A stretch of DNA of 64,000 nt, from contig JAWLCW010000003.1 of the NCBI GenBank assembly GCA_041686935.1, positions 271,150 through 335,149 of the forward strand. Reading direction: 5' to 3'. A program made the position numbers and the translations under genes. Below, piece after piece: positions 9,983-19,133 of this stretch (position 1 is the stretch's first letter; each line of letters opens with the position of its first letter). The DNA is from Mariniphaga sp041686935. Its GTDB lineage: Bacteria; Bacteroidota; Bacteroidia; Bacteroidales; Prolixibacteraceae. A model generated the notes under the pieces. It saw nothing but the letters and a program-made list of their open reading frames with translations. It was not told the origin of the DNA and did no database searches.

Positions 9983-10014
9983 CAAATATAGGTTTAAACT
10001 AATTAATGTCCAAT
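9983..10014 (-). promoter_or_regulatory. Promoter of the lpxD-lpxC/fabZ-lpxA operon
   Basis: On the minus strand, TATATTTG (9983-9990) is a perfect -7 box, and ATTG (10011-10014), one base off TTTG, lies 20 bases upstream, the expected spacing. Transcription would begin near 9976, giving a very short leader. The -33 box lies inside the 3' end of the HD-domain gene. Confidence 0.55.
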
Positions 10015-11255
10015 TCTTTTGGATAACACACAAAATATTTACGCACTGTTTTGGTTAAAACCGAGAGGTTTATGTCCGATGCCTTGCCCATTTCTTTTAC
10101 CTTTCCGTCCTTCATTAATATCTTAATATTTTCTGAATGCCGGTTGTAAGCGCTGTTGGTAATTTCACCTGTCATAAGAAAATAGGGTGACAGCGTTTTA
10201 TCGCCTGTTATATTTTTTGTAACCCGGGTCATCATGTTTTCTTTCCATGCTTTTGACACGGGCTTGTCAGTCAGTTTAATTCTGAACAGCTTTCTGTTTA
10301 CAAGGCTTTGTGCAAGTTTTGAAAGTACCGGATCGGGGTGCGACTGCCACTCTTTTACCGAAGTTAGAATATCATTGTCATCGAGCAGAGCATACCATTC
10401 GAGTACTTTTCGTCCTTCAAAATCAATATTTTCCGAAAAGTTTTGTTCCGAAAAATCATTTTCAAAAAAAATTCGCAATGTTGGGGTTGTAAAAAGTGAA
10501 ATTCCTTTTTCCCAAAGCTCTTTAGCCCGTTTTAAAACATGAATAAGAAGAAACTCTGCCGAAACCACTGTTTTGTGCAAATATACCTGCCAGTACATCA
10601 GCCGGCGGGCAATCAAAAATTTTTCGATGGAATAAATTCCTTTGTAGTCAACAGCCAACTGGTCGTTCCAAACTGTTAACATTTTAATAATACGGTCTAT
10701 TCCCACAATTCCTTCGGCTACCCCGGTAAAAAAGCTGTCGCGGCTCAGATAGTCCAGCCGGTCCATATCCAACTGGCTGGCCACCAGTTGGTGTAAAAAC
10801 TGTTTTTTGTACTTGTTTTTAAATATTTCTATGGCCAGGTTAAGCTTCCCGTCAAATTGCCGGTTCAGCTCATTCATCATGAGCAGCGATATTTTTTCGT
10901 GCGGAATTTCAACCAGCGTGTTTTCCAGCACATGCGAAAAAGGTGCATGTCCAATATCGTGTAAAAGAATAGCTACAGTAACTGCATCGGCTTCTTCTTC
11001 GGTAATTTCATGACCTTTCAGCCGCAAAACCGAGATGGCCTGCCGCATCAGATGACTGGCTCCCAGAGCATGTTCAAAACGCGAATGGTTGGCGCCCGGG
11101 TATACCAGGAACGACAATCCAAGCTGCTTAATGCGACGGAGCCTTTGCATATAAGGGTGCTCAATTAAATCGAAAACAAGTTCCGACTGGAGGTTTATAA
11201 ACCCGAATACCGGGTCGTTAATAATTTTCTTTTTATTTAGATAATATTCTGTCAC
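9999..11255 (-). CDS. HD-domain phosphohydrolase (dGTPase/SAMHD1-like)
   Basis: A 418-residue cytoplasmic HD-superfamily protein. The metal-site residues are H62 in RFEHALGASH, H99-D100 in LLHDIGHAPFSH and a later Asp in the LDMDRLDYLSRDS stretch. Members of this branch hydrolyse nucleoside triphosphates or related phosphoesters; the substrate cannot be read here. The gene commonly neighbours lpxD in Bacteroidota. It is transcribed divergently from rimP, with about 170 bases between the start codons. No zinc finger, membrane segment or partner domain is visible. Confidence 0.85.
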   Translation of the reverse strand: MTEYYLNKKKIINDPVFGFINLQSELVFDLIEHPYMQRLRRIKQLGLSFLVYPGANHSRFEHALGASHLMRQAISVLRLKGHEITEEEADAVTVAILLHDIGHAPFSHVLENTLVEIPHEKISLLMMNELNRQFDGKLNLAIEIFKNKYKKQFLHQLVASQLDMDRLDYLSRDSFFTGVAEGIVGIDRIIKMLTVWNDQLAVDYKGIYSIEKFLIARRLMYWQVYLHKTVVSAEFLLIHVLKRAKELWEKGISLFTTPTLRIFFENDFSEQNFSENIDFEGRKVLEWYALLDDNDILTSVKEWQSHPDPVLSKLAQSLVNRKLFRIKLTDKPVSKAWKENMMTRVTKNITGDKTLSPYFLMTGEITNSAYNRHSENIKILMKDGKVKEMGKASDINLSVLTKTVRKYFVCYPKELDIN

Positions 11256-11334
11256 TTGATTTCTGTTACTTCAGAGGCTAAAAATACAAAAGTTTAATTA
11301 ATTCGCTTTAAGGCATTTATCAGCTTCTATATTT

Positions 11335-11365
11335 TTTGTAATTAAGGAAGAAATTACTATTTTTG
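11335..11365 (+). promoter_or_regulatory. Promoter of the rimP-nusA-infB operon
   Basis: TTTG at 11335-11338 and TATTTTTG at 11358-11365 are separated by 19 bases and match the Bacteroidota sigma consensus exactly. The predicted start of transcription, near 11371, lies after the upstream ATG at 11363, so the longer RimP reading is unlikely. Confidence 0.65.
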
Positions 11366-11387
11366 CGCAGATTTTTCAGAAAACCTG

Positions 11388-11414
11388 AAATAGGGGACCA
11401 GAGGTTCCCTATTT
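11388..11414 (+). promoter_or_regulatory. Leader hairpin upstream of rimP
   Basis: AAATAGGGGACC (11388-11399), loop AGA, then GGTTCCCTATTT (11403-11414) form a 12-base-pair stem with a single G-U pair, followed by TTGTT. It lies in the short 5' leader between the promoter and the rimP ATG at 11429. It could be an attenuator or an RNA-binding site for autoregulation; no function is proven. Confidence 0.55.
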
Positions 11415-11428
11415 TGTTACTGGCAAAT

Positions 11429-11893
11429 ATGGTGAACAAGGCGAAAATAGTGGAACTGGTGAAGGAGAAGCTCGATGAAAATGCTTTTCTGGTTGATGTA
11501 CAGGTGAGTAGATCAAATGCCGTCAAAGTATTTGTTGACAGTTTCGATGGCCTCACCATTGACCGTTGTGTTGAAATCAGCCGGCATTTGGAACACAATC
11601 TCGACAGGGAAAAGGATGACTTTGAACTGCTGGTTTCGTCGCCCGGTTTATCCGAGAGCTTCAGGGTAAAGGAACAGTACCTGAAAAATGAGGGCCGCGA
11701 GGTGGAAATTGTAACCGACGACGGAACAAAACGTACAGGGCTTTTAAAGGAGGTAAAGCCTGAATTTATTGTACTTGAAACTTCTGCCCGCGAAAAGGTG
11801 GACGGGTCCGGTAAAAAACAATTGATTGTAAAAGAACATCAAATTGATTACAGCGACATCAAAAGCGCAAAAGTTGTTGTTTCATTTAAATAA
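11429..11893 (+). CDS. rimP: Ribosome maturation factor RimP
   Basis: RimP assists late assembly of the 30S ribosomal subunit. The protein from ATG 11429 (MVNKAKIVELV) is 154 residues, the family length. A start 66 bases upstream is open but lies before the predicted transcription start. The N-terminal domain has DVQVSRSNAVKVFVDSFDGLTIDRCVEISRHLE and the middle has the signature LLVSSPGLSESFRV; the C-terminal SH3-like barrel runs from about 85. It heads the conserved rimP-nusA-infB operon, 11 bases before nusA. Confidence 0.95.
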   Translation: MVNKAKIVELVKEKLDENAFLVDVQVSRSNAVKVFVDSFDGLTIDRCVEISRHLEHNLDREKDDFELLVSSPGLSESFRVKEQYLKNEGREVEIVTDDGTKRTGLLKEVKPEFIVLETSAREKVDGSGKKQLIVKEHQIDYSDIKSAKVVVSFK

Positions 11894-11904
11894 AAAGAAG
11901 AGCG

Positions 11905-13140
11905 ATGGAAAATATAAACCTTACCGATACTTTTTCTGAGTTCAAGGAACTGAAGAACATTGACCGGGTGACCATGATGAGTGTGCTTGAGGATGTATTT
12001 CGAAGTGTGCTGATTAAACAATTCGGCACCGACGAAAACTTCGATGTTATTATCAACATTGATAAGGGTGACTTTGAAATCTGGAGAAATAGAGAAGTGG
12101 TTGAAGACGATGAATTGGAAGACCCCAATTTGCAGATTTCCCTGAGTGAAGCTCAAAAAATTGACAGCGATTACGAAGTGGGCGAAGACGTTACCGACGA
12201 GGTAAAACTTATCGACTTCGGAAGACGCGCTATTCTGAACCTTCGTCAGAATCTGGCCAGTAAAATTATGGAACTTGAAAAGGACAATATTTACGGGAAA
12301 TATAAAGATAAGATTGGCGATATTGTTACCGGAGAGGTTTACCAGGTTTGGAAAAAGGAAATCCTGATTCTCGACGATGAAGGAAACGAACTTATTTTAC
12401 CCAAATCGGAACAGATTCCTTCCGATTATTTCAGAAAAGGGGATACCGTGCGTGCCATTGTTTATAAAGTAGAACTCAGAAACAACAATCCGTTAATTAT
12501 TTTATCGCGCACGGCGCCTGAATTTCTCGAGCGTTTGTTCGAACTCGAAATTCCTGAGATTTTTGACGGACTTATTACCATTAAAAAAATTGTACGTGTG
12601 CCAGGCGAACGTGCCAAAGTTGCCGTTGAGTCTTACGACGAACGGATAGATCCGGTCGGCGCCTGTGTGGGGATGAAAGGTTCCCGTATTCACGGGATTG
12701 TGCGCGAATTGAGAAACGAAAACATTGACGTAATAAATTTTTCTTCCAACACACAATTGTTCATCAAACGGGCACTGAATCCGGCTAAAATCAACAACAT
12801 CAAAATAAAAGAAAATGAAAAGAGGGCAGAGGTTTATCTGAAACCCGAAGAAGTTTCGCTTGCAATTGGTAAAGGCGGGCTAAATATAAGGCTGGCCAGC
12901 CAGTTAACAGGTTACGAAATTGATGTTTACCGCGAAATGGAGGATGACGACGATGATGTAACCCTCGATGAATTTGCCGACGAAATTGAAGGATGGGTAA
13001 TTGACGCATTAAAGGCAATTGGTTGCGATACCGCTAAAAATGTATTGAATATTCCCCGAAATGAGTTGATAAAACGTACAGATTTGGAAGATGAAACAAT
13101 TGATGAAGTGTTGAAAGTATTAAAGTCGGAATTTGAATAA
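11905..13140 (+). CDS. nusA: Transcription termination/antitermination factor NusA
   Basis: RNA polymerase-associated factor controlling pausing, termination and antitermination. The 411 residues show, in order, an N-terminal polymerase-binding domain (about 1-130), an S1 domain (about 135-205, GDIVTGEVYQVWKKEILILD), KH1 (about 230-285, VGACVGMKGSRIHGIVREL) and KH2 (about 295-350, IAIGKGGLNIRLASQLTGYEI), then a short acidic C-terminal helical region. The length is that of the short form lacking the proteobacterial repeated acidic domains. It lies between rimP and infB, the usual order. Confidence 0.97.
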   Translation: MENINLTDTFSEFKELKNIDRVTMMSVLEDVFRSVLIKQFGTDENFDVIINIDKGDFEIWRNREVVEDDELEDPNLQISLSEAQKIDSDYEVGEDVTDEVKLIDFGRRAILNLRQNLASKIMELEKDNIYGKYKDKIGDIVTGEVYQVWKKEILILDDEGNELILPKSEQIPSDYFRKGDTVRAIVYKVELRNNNPLIILSRTAPEFLERLFELEIPEIFDGLITIKKIVRVPGERAKVAVESYDERIDPVGACVGMKGSRIHGIVRELRNENIDVINFSSNTQLFIKRALNPAKINNIKIKENEKRAEVYLKPEEVSLAIGKGGLNIRLASQLTGYEIDVYREMEDDDDDVTLDEFADEIEGWVIDALKAIGCDTAKNVLNIPRNELIKRTDLEDETIDEVLKVLKSEFE

Positions 13141-13237
13141 GTAAAAAATAAACTTATTTTAAAACTTCTGTCAAAGCTTTTGGCTAAACTTGCAGAGACT
13201 TTTTACAAAGTAGAAGAATAGGAGAAATAAAGATTAT

Positions 13238-16200
13238 ATGGTAGCAGGCAAGACGATAAGGCTCAGTAAACTTGCAAGAGAATTCAATGTGGGGATTCAC
13301 ACTATTGTTGAATTTCTGCATAAAAAAGGTTTTGACTACGATTCGAACCCGAATACGAAAGTCTCGGAAGATGCTTTGGCCCTTCTTGAAAAAGAATACA
13401 AGGTTGATTTAAACCTGAAAAAAGAATCAGAAAAAATTATTCTCAAAAGCCACCGGCCAAAACAGGAAGTTATTTCCATTGAAGACAAACCGGGAAAAGA
13501 GGTTGAAGAAGATTTTGAGGATGAAGAGGAAGATTTTGAAGAAACGCCGAAAGTAACACCAAAAAAAGAAACCGTTTCCGAATCTAAAAAGAAAATTCCC
13601 GAAGAAATACCAACAGAAAAACCTGTTAAGGAAGATAAAATAAAGGTAGTTGGAAAAGTTGATTTGGAAAGCCTGAAAAAACCTGCCAAAAAAGCGCAGA
13701 AACCAGAAAAAGCGGAAAAAGAACCCGAAAAAGAAAAACCGCAAAAGGCAGAAAAACCAGAAATACCAGAAAAACCTGCTCCCAAAAAAGAAGTGAAACC
13801 TGAAATTGAAGATATTTCGGAACAGGAAGCCCCGGATATAAAAGAAAAACCTGAAAAAGAAGAAGAAAAACTCATTGAAACTGAAGTTCCAAAAGTGGAA
13901 GAACTGAAAGTAATTGGGAGAATTGATCTCGATTCCCTGAACCAAAAAACCCGCCCGGCTAAAAAATCGAGAAAAGAACGCGAAAAAGAACGGCAGGAAA
14001 GAAGAAAGAAAAAAACAGCTCCAGTTAAAACTGAAGAAAAAAAGACAGAGAAGGCTGTGGATCAAACTTCGGAGGAACTTTCCACGAAGGATGAACAAAT
14101 TATAAGAGCCAAAGCCGGAAAACTGAATGGACCCACAGTGGTTGGGAAAATTGATTTGCCTTCAAAAAAAGACAGACATCAAAAAGAAACCTCAGAGGCT
14201 GGTTCACGAAAAAAACGCAGAAAAAGAATCAAGGAATCCGGCCGCATAAAATTTGAAGACAAACCGGGAGAAAAACCAAGAACCGAGCATAAACTTCAAA
14301 AATCCACCGGTAAAAAGAAAAAAGTTTTGCTGAAAAAAGAGGTGGACGAGGGAGAAGTTCAAAAGCAAATTAAGGACACGCTTGCACGGTTAACATCCAA
14401 AGGTAAATCGAAGGGTTCCAAGCACCGTCGTGATAAAAGGGCTGCTGCCAGTGAAAGGTTGCAGGCCGATATGGAAAAACAAACCCAGGATAAAAAAGTA
14501 TTGAAGGTGACCGAGTTCGTTTCTGTTAGCGAACTGGCAACCATGATGAATGTAAACGTGAATGAAGTTATCTCGTCATGTATGAGTCTTGGCCTTTTTG
14601 TTTCCATTAACCAGCGGCTCGATGCTGAAACACTTTCAATTGTAGCTGAAGAATTCGGATATAAAGTGGAATTTGTAAGTGCATCCCTTCAGGATTCGTT
14701 TGAGCCGGAAGAAGATGCCGAAGAAGACTTGAAACCACGCCCGCCAATTGTAACTGTAATGGGCCATGTTGACCACGGAAAAACTTCGTTGCTCGATTAT
14801 ATCAGAGACACCAACGTAATTGCCGGTGAGGCAGGAGGTATTACGCAGCACATTGGCGCTTACCACGTGAGCCTGGAAGACGGACGGGAAATCACCTTCC
14901 TCGATACTCCTGGTCACGAAGCTTTTACTGCTATGCGTGCCCGCGGCGCCCAGGTAACCGACATTGCCATTATTATTGTGGCTGCCGACGATAATGTGAT
15001 GCCACAGACTGTTGAAGCCATTAACCATGCCACTGCCGCCGGAGTTCCAATTGTGTTTGCCATTAATAAAATTGATAAACCCAACGCCAATGTTGAACGG
15101 GTTAAGGAAGAACTGGCCAACATGAACTTTTTGGTTGAAGACTGGGGTGGAAAATACCAGTCTCAGGATATTTCAGCAAAGGCCGGAACCGGCATTGATG
15201 AACTGCTTGAAAAAGTTTTGCTTGAAGCCGAACTGCTGGAACTAAAGGCTAATCCGAACCGAAGGGCAACCGGAACCATCATTGAATCGACCCTTGACAA
15301 AGGACGTGGTTATGTTGCCACACTGCTGGTGCAAAATGGCACGTTAAAAGCAGGTGACATCGTTCTTGCCGGTCAGTATTTCGGGCACGTGAAAGCTATG
15401 TTTAACGAAAGAAATCAGCGCATCGAAGCCGCAGGCCCGGCAGAACCGGCTATCATCCTGGGACTTGACGGCGCACCACAGGCAGGCGACAAGTTCAATG
15501 TAATGGAAAATGAACGCGAAGCCCGGAACATTGCCAACAAACGGGAACAACTTGCCCGCGAACAGGGACTTCGTACCCAAAAACACATTACACTCGACGA
15601 AATCGGTCGGCGTATTGCCATCGGAAACTTCCAGGAACTGAACCTGATTGTAAAAGGTGATGTGGATGGTTCCATCGAAGCGCTATCCGATTCATTAATT
15701 AAACTGTCCACCGAAGAAATTCAGGTAAATATTAAGCACAAAGCTGTTGGTCAGATTTCCGAATCGGACATCCTGCTTGCAGCCGCTTCCGAAGCCATCG
15801 TCATCGGATTCCAGGTGCGCCCGTCGCTGAGTGCACGCAAACTGGCAGAGAAAGAACAAATCGATATCCGACTCTATTCTATTATATACGACGCCATTAA
15901 CGAAATTAAGGCGGCCATGGAAGGAATGCTTTCGCCCGAAATTAAGGAAGAAATTACAGGCACAGCCGAAGTGATTGAAACCTTTAAAGTGACTAAAGTA
16001 GGTACGGTTGCCGGTTGTATTGTTCGCGACGGAAAAATTAACCGAAACTCGAGAATCAGGGTTATTCGCGAAGGTATTGTCATTTACACCGGAAACCTCG
16101 GTTCGCTGAAACGATTTAAGGACGACGTGAAAGAGGTGAAAAACGGGTATGAATGCGGGCTGAATATCGACAATTTCAACGATATTAAAGTGGGCGATCA

Positions 16201-16243
16201 CATCGAAGCATTCCACGAAGTAGAAGTGGCTAAACAGTTGTAA
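13238..16243 (+). CDS. infB: Translation initiation factor IF-2
   Basis: GTPase that delivers initiator tRNA to the 30S subunit. The 1001-residue protein begins with an IF2_N domain (about 5-60, IRLSKLAREFNVGIHTIVEFL). A long, very Lys/Glu/Pro-rich low-complexity linker follows (about 75-400), in which the phrase KVVGKVDLESL or a variant (VIGRIDLDSL, VVGKIDLPS) recurs three times. A second IF2_N-type domain (about 425-475) precedes the G domain, with GHVDHGKTS near 508-516, DTPGHE and NKID. Domains II, III and IV complete it. The 97-base gap after nusA has no clear terminator. Confidence 0.97.
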   Translation: MVAGKTIRLSKLAREFNVGIHTIVEFLHKKGFDYDSNPNTKVSEDALALLEKEYKVDLNLKKESEKIILKSHRPKQEVISIEDKPGKEVEEDFEDEEEDFEETPKVTPKKETVSESKKKIPEEIPTEKPVKEDKIKVVGKVDLESLKKPAKKAQKPEKAEKEPEKEKPQKAEKPEIPEKPAPKKEVKPEIEDISEQEAPDIKEKPEKEEEKLIETEVPKVEELKVIGRIDLDSLNQKTRPAKKSRKEREKERQERRKKKTAPVKTEEKKTEKAVDQTSEELSTKDEQIIRAKAGKLNGPTVVGKIDLPSKKDRHQKETSEAGSRKKRRKRIKESGRIKFEDKPGEKPRTEHKLQKSTGKKKKVLLKKEVDEGEVQKQIKDTLARLTSKGKSKGSKHRRDKRAAASERLQADMEKQTQDKKVLKVTEFVSVSELATMMNVNVNEVISSCMSLGLFVSINQRLDAETLSIVAEEFGYKVEFVSASLQDSFEPEEDAEEDLKPRPPIVTVMGHVDHGKTSLLDYIRDTNVIAGEAGGITQHIGAYHVSLEDGREITFLDTPGHEAFTAMRARGAQVTDIAIIIVAADDNVMPQTVEAINHATAAGVPIVFAINKIDKPNANVERVKEELANMNFLVEDWGGKYQSQDISAKAGTGIDELLEKVLLEAELLELKANPNRRATGTIIESTLDKGRGYVATLLVQNGTLKAGDIVLAGQYFGHVKAMFNERNQRIEAAGPAEPAIILGLDGAPQAGDKFNVMENEREARNIANKREQLAREQGLRTQKHITLDEIGRRIAIGNFQELNLIVKGDVDGSIEALSDSLIKLSTEEIQVNIKHKAVGQISESDILLAAASEAIVIGFQVRPSLSARKLAEKEQIDIRLYSIIYDAINEIKAAMEGMLSPEIKEEITGTAEVIETFKVTKVGTVAGCIVRDGKINRNSRIRVIREGIVIYTGNLGSLKRFKDDVKEVKNGYECGLNIDNFNDIKVGDHIEAFHEVEVAKQL

Positions 16244-16339
16244 ATTCGGAGTTATTAACAAAGAGTATTTCATTACTATTCAGAAAATCTCACTTTCCAA
16301 CCCTCCCGATTTTGTAGTTTTGGGAAAAATCCAGGAAAG

Positions 16340-19129
16340 ATGAAACGATACCTGATTCTTGCAATATTAATTGGTGTAGCTCTTGTGGCAGGATATTTTT
16401 ATTTTTCAACAGAAAAAAGTCCGTTCACTAAAGATGCTTCCATTTATAAAGCCATTCCGGTATCCGCACCCTTTTTTTTTGAGTTTAGTTCCATTCGGAA
16501 TATTCCAACCGATAATCCGCTTATCAGTGAAATAGATTCAGCCGGTATTGCAAAAACCTGGTTTGGATTTCTGCAAAAAACCGATTCTCTGATTAACGCC
16601 ACCGAAGATCTTCCAAGAAGCCTGAGAAACAATTCGTTCATTCTGGCATACGGCTATACCGGGCGTAATGAACTGGTCCCGCTGATAATTACACATGCAG
16701 AATCCAACAGTCGGGAAAATGCCCTTAAAAACCTGATTCATGCTTTTTACCCTCCCAATAATTTTAAATACCATGAAAAAGAGTACGACAGATACCGGAT
16801 AACGGAAATTGATCGTGGAGGAACTGACGGCTTTTTGTTCTATTCTTTTGCAGGCGATTTACTGCTTGTAAGTCCCAGATCGATTTTGGTGGAACAGGTA
16901 ATCAGGCAGATGAACTCAACGGGTATTCAGAAAAATAAATACTTTACAGAAGTGAATAAAGGAGCCGGTTCACAAACCATTTCACTTTATATTAACCATA
17001 ATTGGGTGAATGGTTTTTGGGTTAATAAACTGAATCGCACCCCCGTTGTAAAAGTGGATGAATTTGGAGCCGGCAGGCGCCATCAGCCTTCCGTTCAGGC
17101 AGAAAAATTCAGGGATTTTGCAGCATGGAGCGAACTCGATTTTCGGTTTAATAATAACCAGTTGATTTTAAACGGAATTTCTGCCGCCGACGACTCACTC
17201 AACCATTTCCTGTCCGTATTTTCCGACCAGCAACCTGTTCGTTTCAGAGCCGAAGATTTTCTTCCGGTGAATACCTCCTTTTTTTGCAGTTACGCTTTTT
17301 CAGACAAAAACGCATTTTTCGAGCGGCTGGAAAACTATTTTGCTCACACGGGAGATTATTACCACCGCGAAGAACGTATGAAACGATTCGACCAGGGTTT
17401 CCGGGGAAACGTAAGAAATATTTTTCAGGAACTGGTAAAGGATGAAGTGATTGTAGCCGCTACAACAATTCCGGTAAATCCGGAAAATAAAACCATTTAT
17501 TTTATTGTACACACCGAAAGCAGGGCGGCAGCCGAAGAACAGATTAAACGACTGCTGAACAATTATGCTTTGCGAAACGGAATGGAGCCCGGACAGCTCG
17601 TTTCAGAATATTCAATGAACAATGAGGTTCGTTTTTCGGTTTACCGGTTTCCATTCCCATCGTTTCCGGGCTTGTGGATGGGCAGTCCGTTTGGCATTGC
17701 CGAAGCCCGGTTTGTTTCTTTTTACAACAATGCCATGGTTTTTTCCAATTCGGAACAGGGAATGCACGAATACCTGCGAAATATGTCCATTGGAAGTACG
17801 CTTTTAAAAGACAACCGGTACCAAAGGTTCAGGCAAAGCATTTCGAACCGGGCAAACCTCCATGTTTTTGCAGATGTGAATAAGTCCTACGGATTGCGGA
17901 ACGAACTTTTCACATCCGGGTTTTTGAAGCAGGTGGAGGACAAAGAAGAAAGCATCCGTAAGTTTGGAATGATTAACTGGCAAGTGCAGCGCGATAAAAG
18001 TGTATTTTTAAATTCAATTGCCATCGATTTTTTGGCCGATGCCGCAGAAGATGCCCAAACAACCTGGCAAACCGTTATCGGCAACAATATTGCCACCAAA
18101 CCGCAATTGGTGGTAAATCACAACAGCCCTGCCAGCCGGGAAATCATTTTTCAGGACCAGCAACATAATCTTCACCTGGTTTCGCAATCGGGGCTAGTTC
18201 GCTGGTCGGTATCACTTCCCGGGCCGGTTTTGAGTGAAATTCATCAGGTGGATTATTATAAAAGCGGCAGGTTGCAATACCTTTTTAATACCAAAGAAAA
18301 ACTGTACCTCATCGACCGTAACGGAAATAACGTGGCCCATTTTCCGGTAACGCTTCAATCGCCCGCAACAAACGGAGTAAACGTGTTCGATTACCACAAC
18401 AACCGCGATTATCGCTATTTTGTGGCAGGAGAAGATAAAAAAGTATATGCCTACGACGGTACCGGGAAAATTGTAACCGGTTGGAAATTTGACCAGACGG
18501 AATCAACGGTCACCAAGCCGGTACAGCATTTCAGGGTTGATGACAAAGATTTTATCGTTTTTAAAGATAAGTCGAAAATTTACATCCAGGACAGGCAGGG
18601 CGAAACCCGCGTTTCAACCAATGCACGCTTTGTAAACTCCAAAAATCCGCTGGTACTGAATCTTACCGGAAGGCCCAAAATTGTGGCGACCGATACGGGC
18701 GGAAAGGTCTATTACCTTTGGTTCGACGGCACTTTTGAAGAAAAAACAAGCAGCAGGGTTAGTGAAAACCATTTTTTTACCACCGACGATTTGGATGGCG
18801 ACGGAACACCCGAGTTTGTCTTTTTGGATGGCAGCGATTTAACAGTTTTGAATGAAAACGGAAGGAGAATCTTCAACCGCAAACTTAGTAATGCAGCCCG
18901 GCATCAACCCAACATCTACACTTTTGCTCCCGGCCTGAAAATGGTGGGGATTACCGATGCGGTATCAAACCGCATTTTCCTTTACGGCCCCGATGGCAAA
19001 CTACACCCGGGTTTTCCGCTGCAGGGCAACACCGAATTCACCATCGGTAAACTCTCGGAAAACGCTGAAGGATTTAACCTGCTGGTTGGCAGCGAAGGTG
19101 GAAAATTGTATAATTATACGCTGAACTGA
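16340..19129 (+). CDS. Exported DUF3352-like protein with C-terminal propeller repeats, function unknown
   Basis: A 929-residue protein with one N-terminal hydrophobic helix (about 3-22), so it is either exported or anchored in the inner membrane. Residues about 30-580 resemble DUF3352-type domains (PVSAPFFFEFSSIRNIP start, long alpha/beta repeats). Residues about 600-929 look like PQQ/WD-type beta-propeller repeats (LYLIDRNGNNVAHFPVT, KVYAYDGTGKIVTGW), including a Ca-binding-like DLDGDGTPEF loop. I do not recognise a catalytic motif. It is downstream of infB with 96 bases between and is convergent with the LuxR-type regulator, the stops being four bases apart. Such long two-part proteins are conserved in Bacteroidota but uncharacterised as far as I know. 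Confidence 0.75.
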   Translation: MKRYLILAILIGVALVAGYFYFSTEKSPFTKDASIYKAIPVSAPFFFEFSSIRNIPTDNPLISEIDSAGIAKTWFGFLQKTDSLINATEDLPRSLRNNSFILAYGYTGRNELVPLIITHAESNSRENALKNLIHAFYPPNNFKYHEKEYDRYRITEIDRGGTDGFLFYSFAGDLLLVSPRSILVEQVIRQMNSTGIQKNKYFTEVNKGAGSQTISLYINHNWVNGFWVNKLNRTPVVKVDEFGAGRRHQPSVQAEKFRDFAAWSELDFRFNNNQLILNGISAADDSLNHFLSVFSDQQPVRFRAEDFLPVNTSFFCSYAFSDKNAFFERLENYFAHTGDYYHREERMKRFDQGFRGNVRNIFQELVKDEVIVAATTIPVNPENKTIYFIVHTESRAAAEEQIKRLLNNYALRNGMEPGQLVSEYSMNNEVRFSVYRFPFPSFPGLWMGSPFGIAEARFVSFYNNAMVFSNSEQGMHEYLRNMSIGSTLLKDNRYQRFRQSISNRANLHVFADVNKSYGLRNELFTSGFLKQVEDKEESIRKFGMINWQVQRDKSVFLNSIAIDFLADAAEDAQTTWQTVIGNNIATKPQLVVNHNSPASREIIFQDQQHNLHLVSQSGLVRWSVSLPGPVLSEIHQVDYYKSGRLQYLFNTKEKLYLIDRNGNNVAHFPVTLQSPATNGVNVFDYHNNRDYRYFVAGEDKKVYAYDGTGKIVTGWKFDQTESTVTKPVQHFRVDDKDFIVFKDKSKIYIQDRQGETRVSTNARFVNSKNPLVLNLTGRPKIVATDTGGKVYYLWFDGTFEEKTSSRVSENHFFTTDDLDGDGTPEFVFLDGSDLTVLNENGRRIFNRKLSNAARHQPNIYTFAPGLKMVGITDAVSNRIFLYGPDGKLHPGFPLQGNTEFTIGKLSENAEGFNLLVGSEGGKLYNYTLN

Positions 19130-19133
19130 AAAG

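Noticed and set aside
13427..14098. Long minus-strand frame opposite the Lys/Glu-rich part of infB
   Set aside because: Phe-rich shadow of a Lys/Glu-rich coding region on the plus strand; not a real gene.
16316..16322. A -7 box for the 929-residue exported-protein gene
   Set aside because: TAGTTTG is one base short of TAnnTTTG and no matching TTTG is at the right distance.
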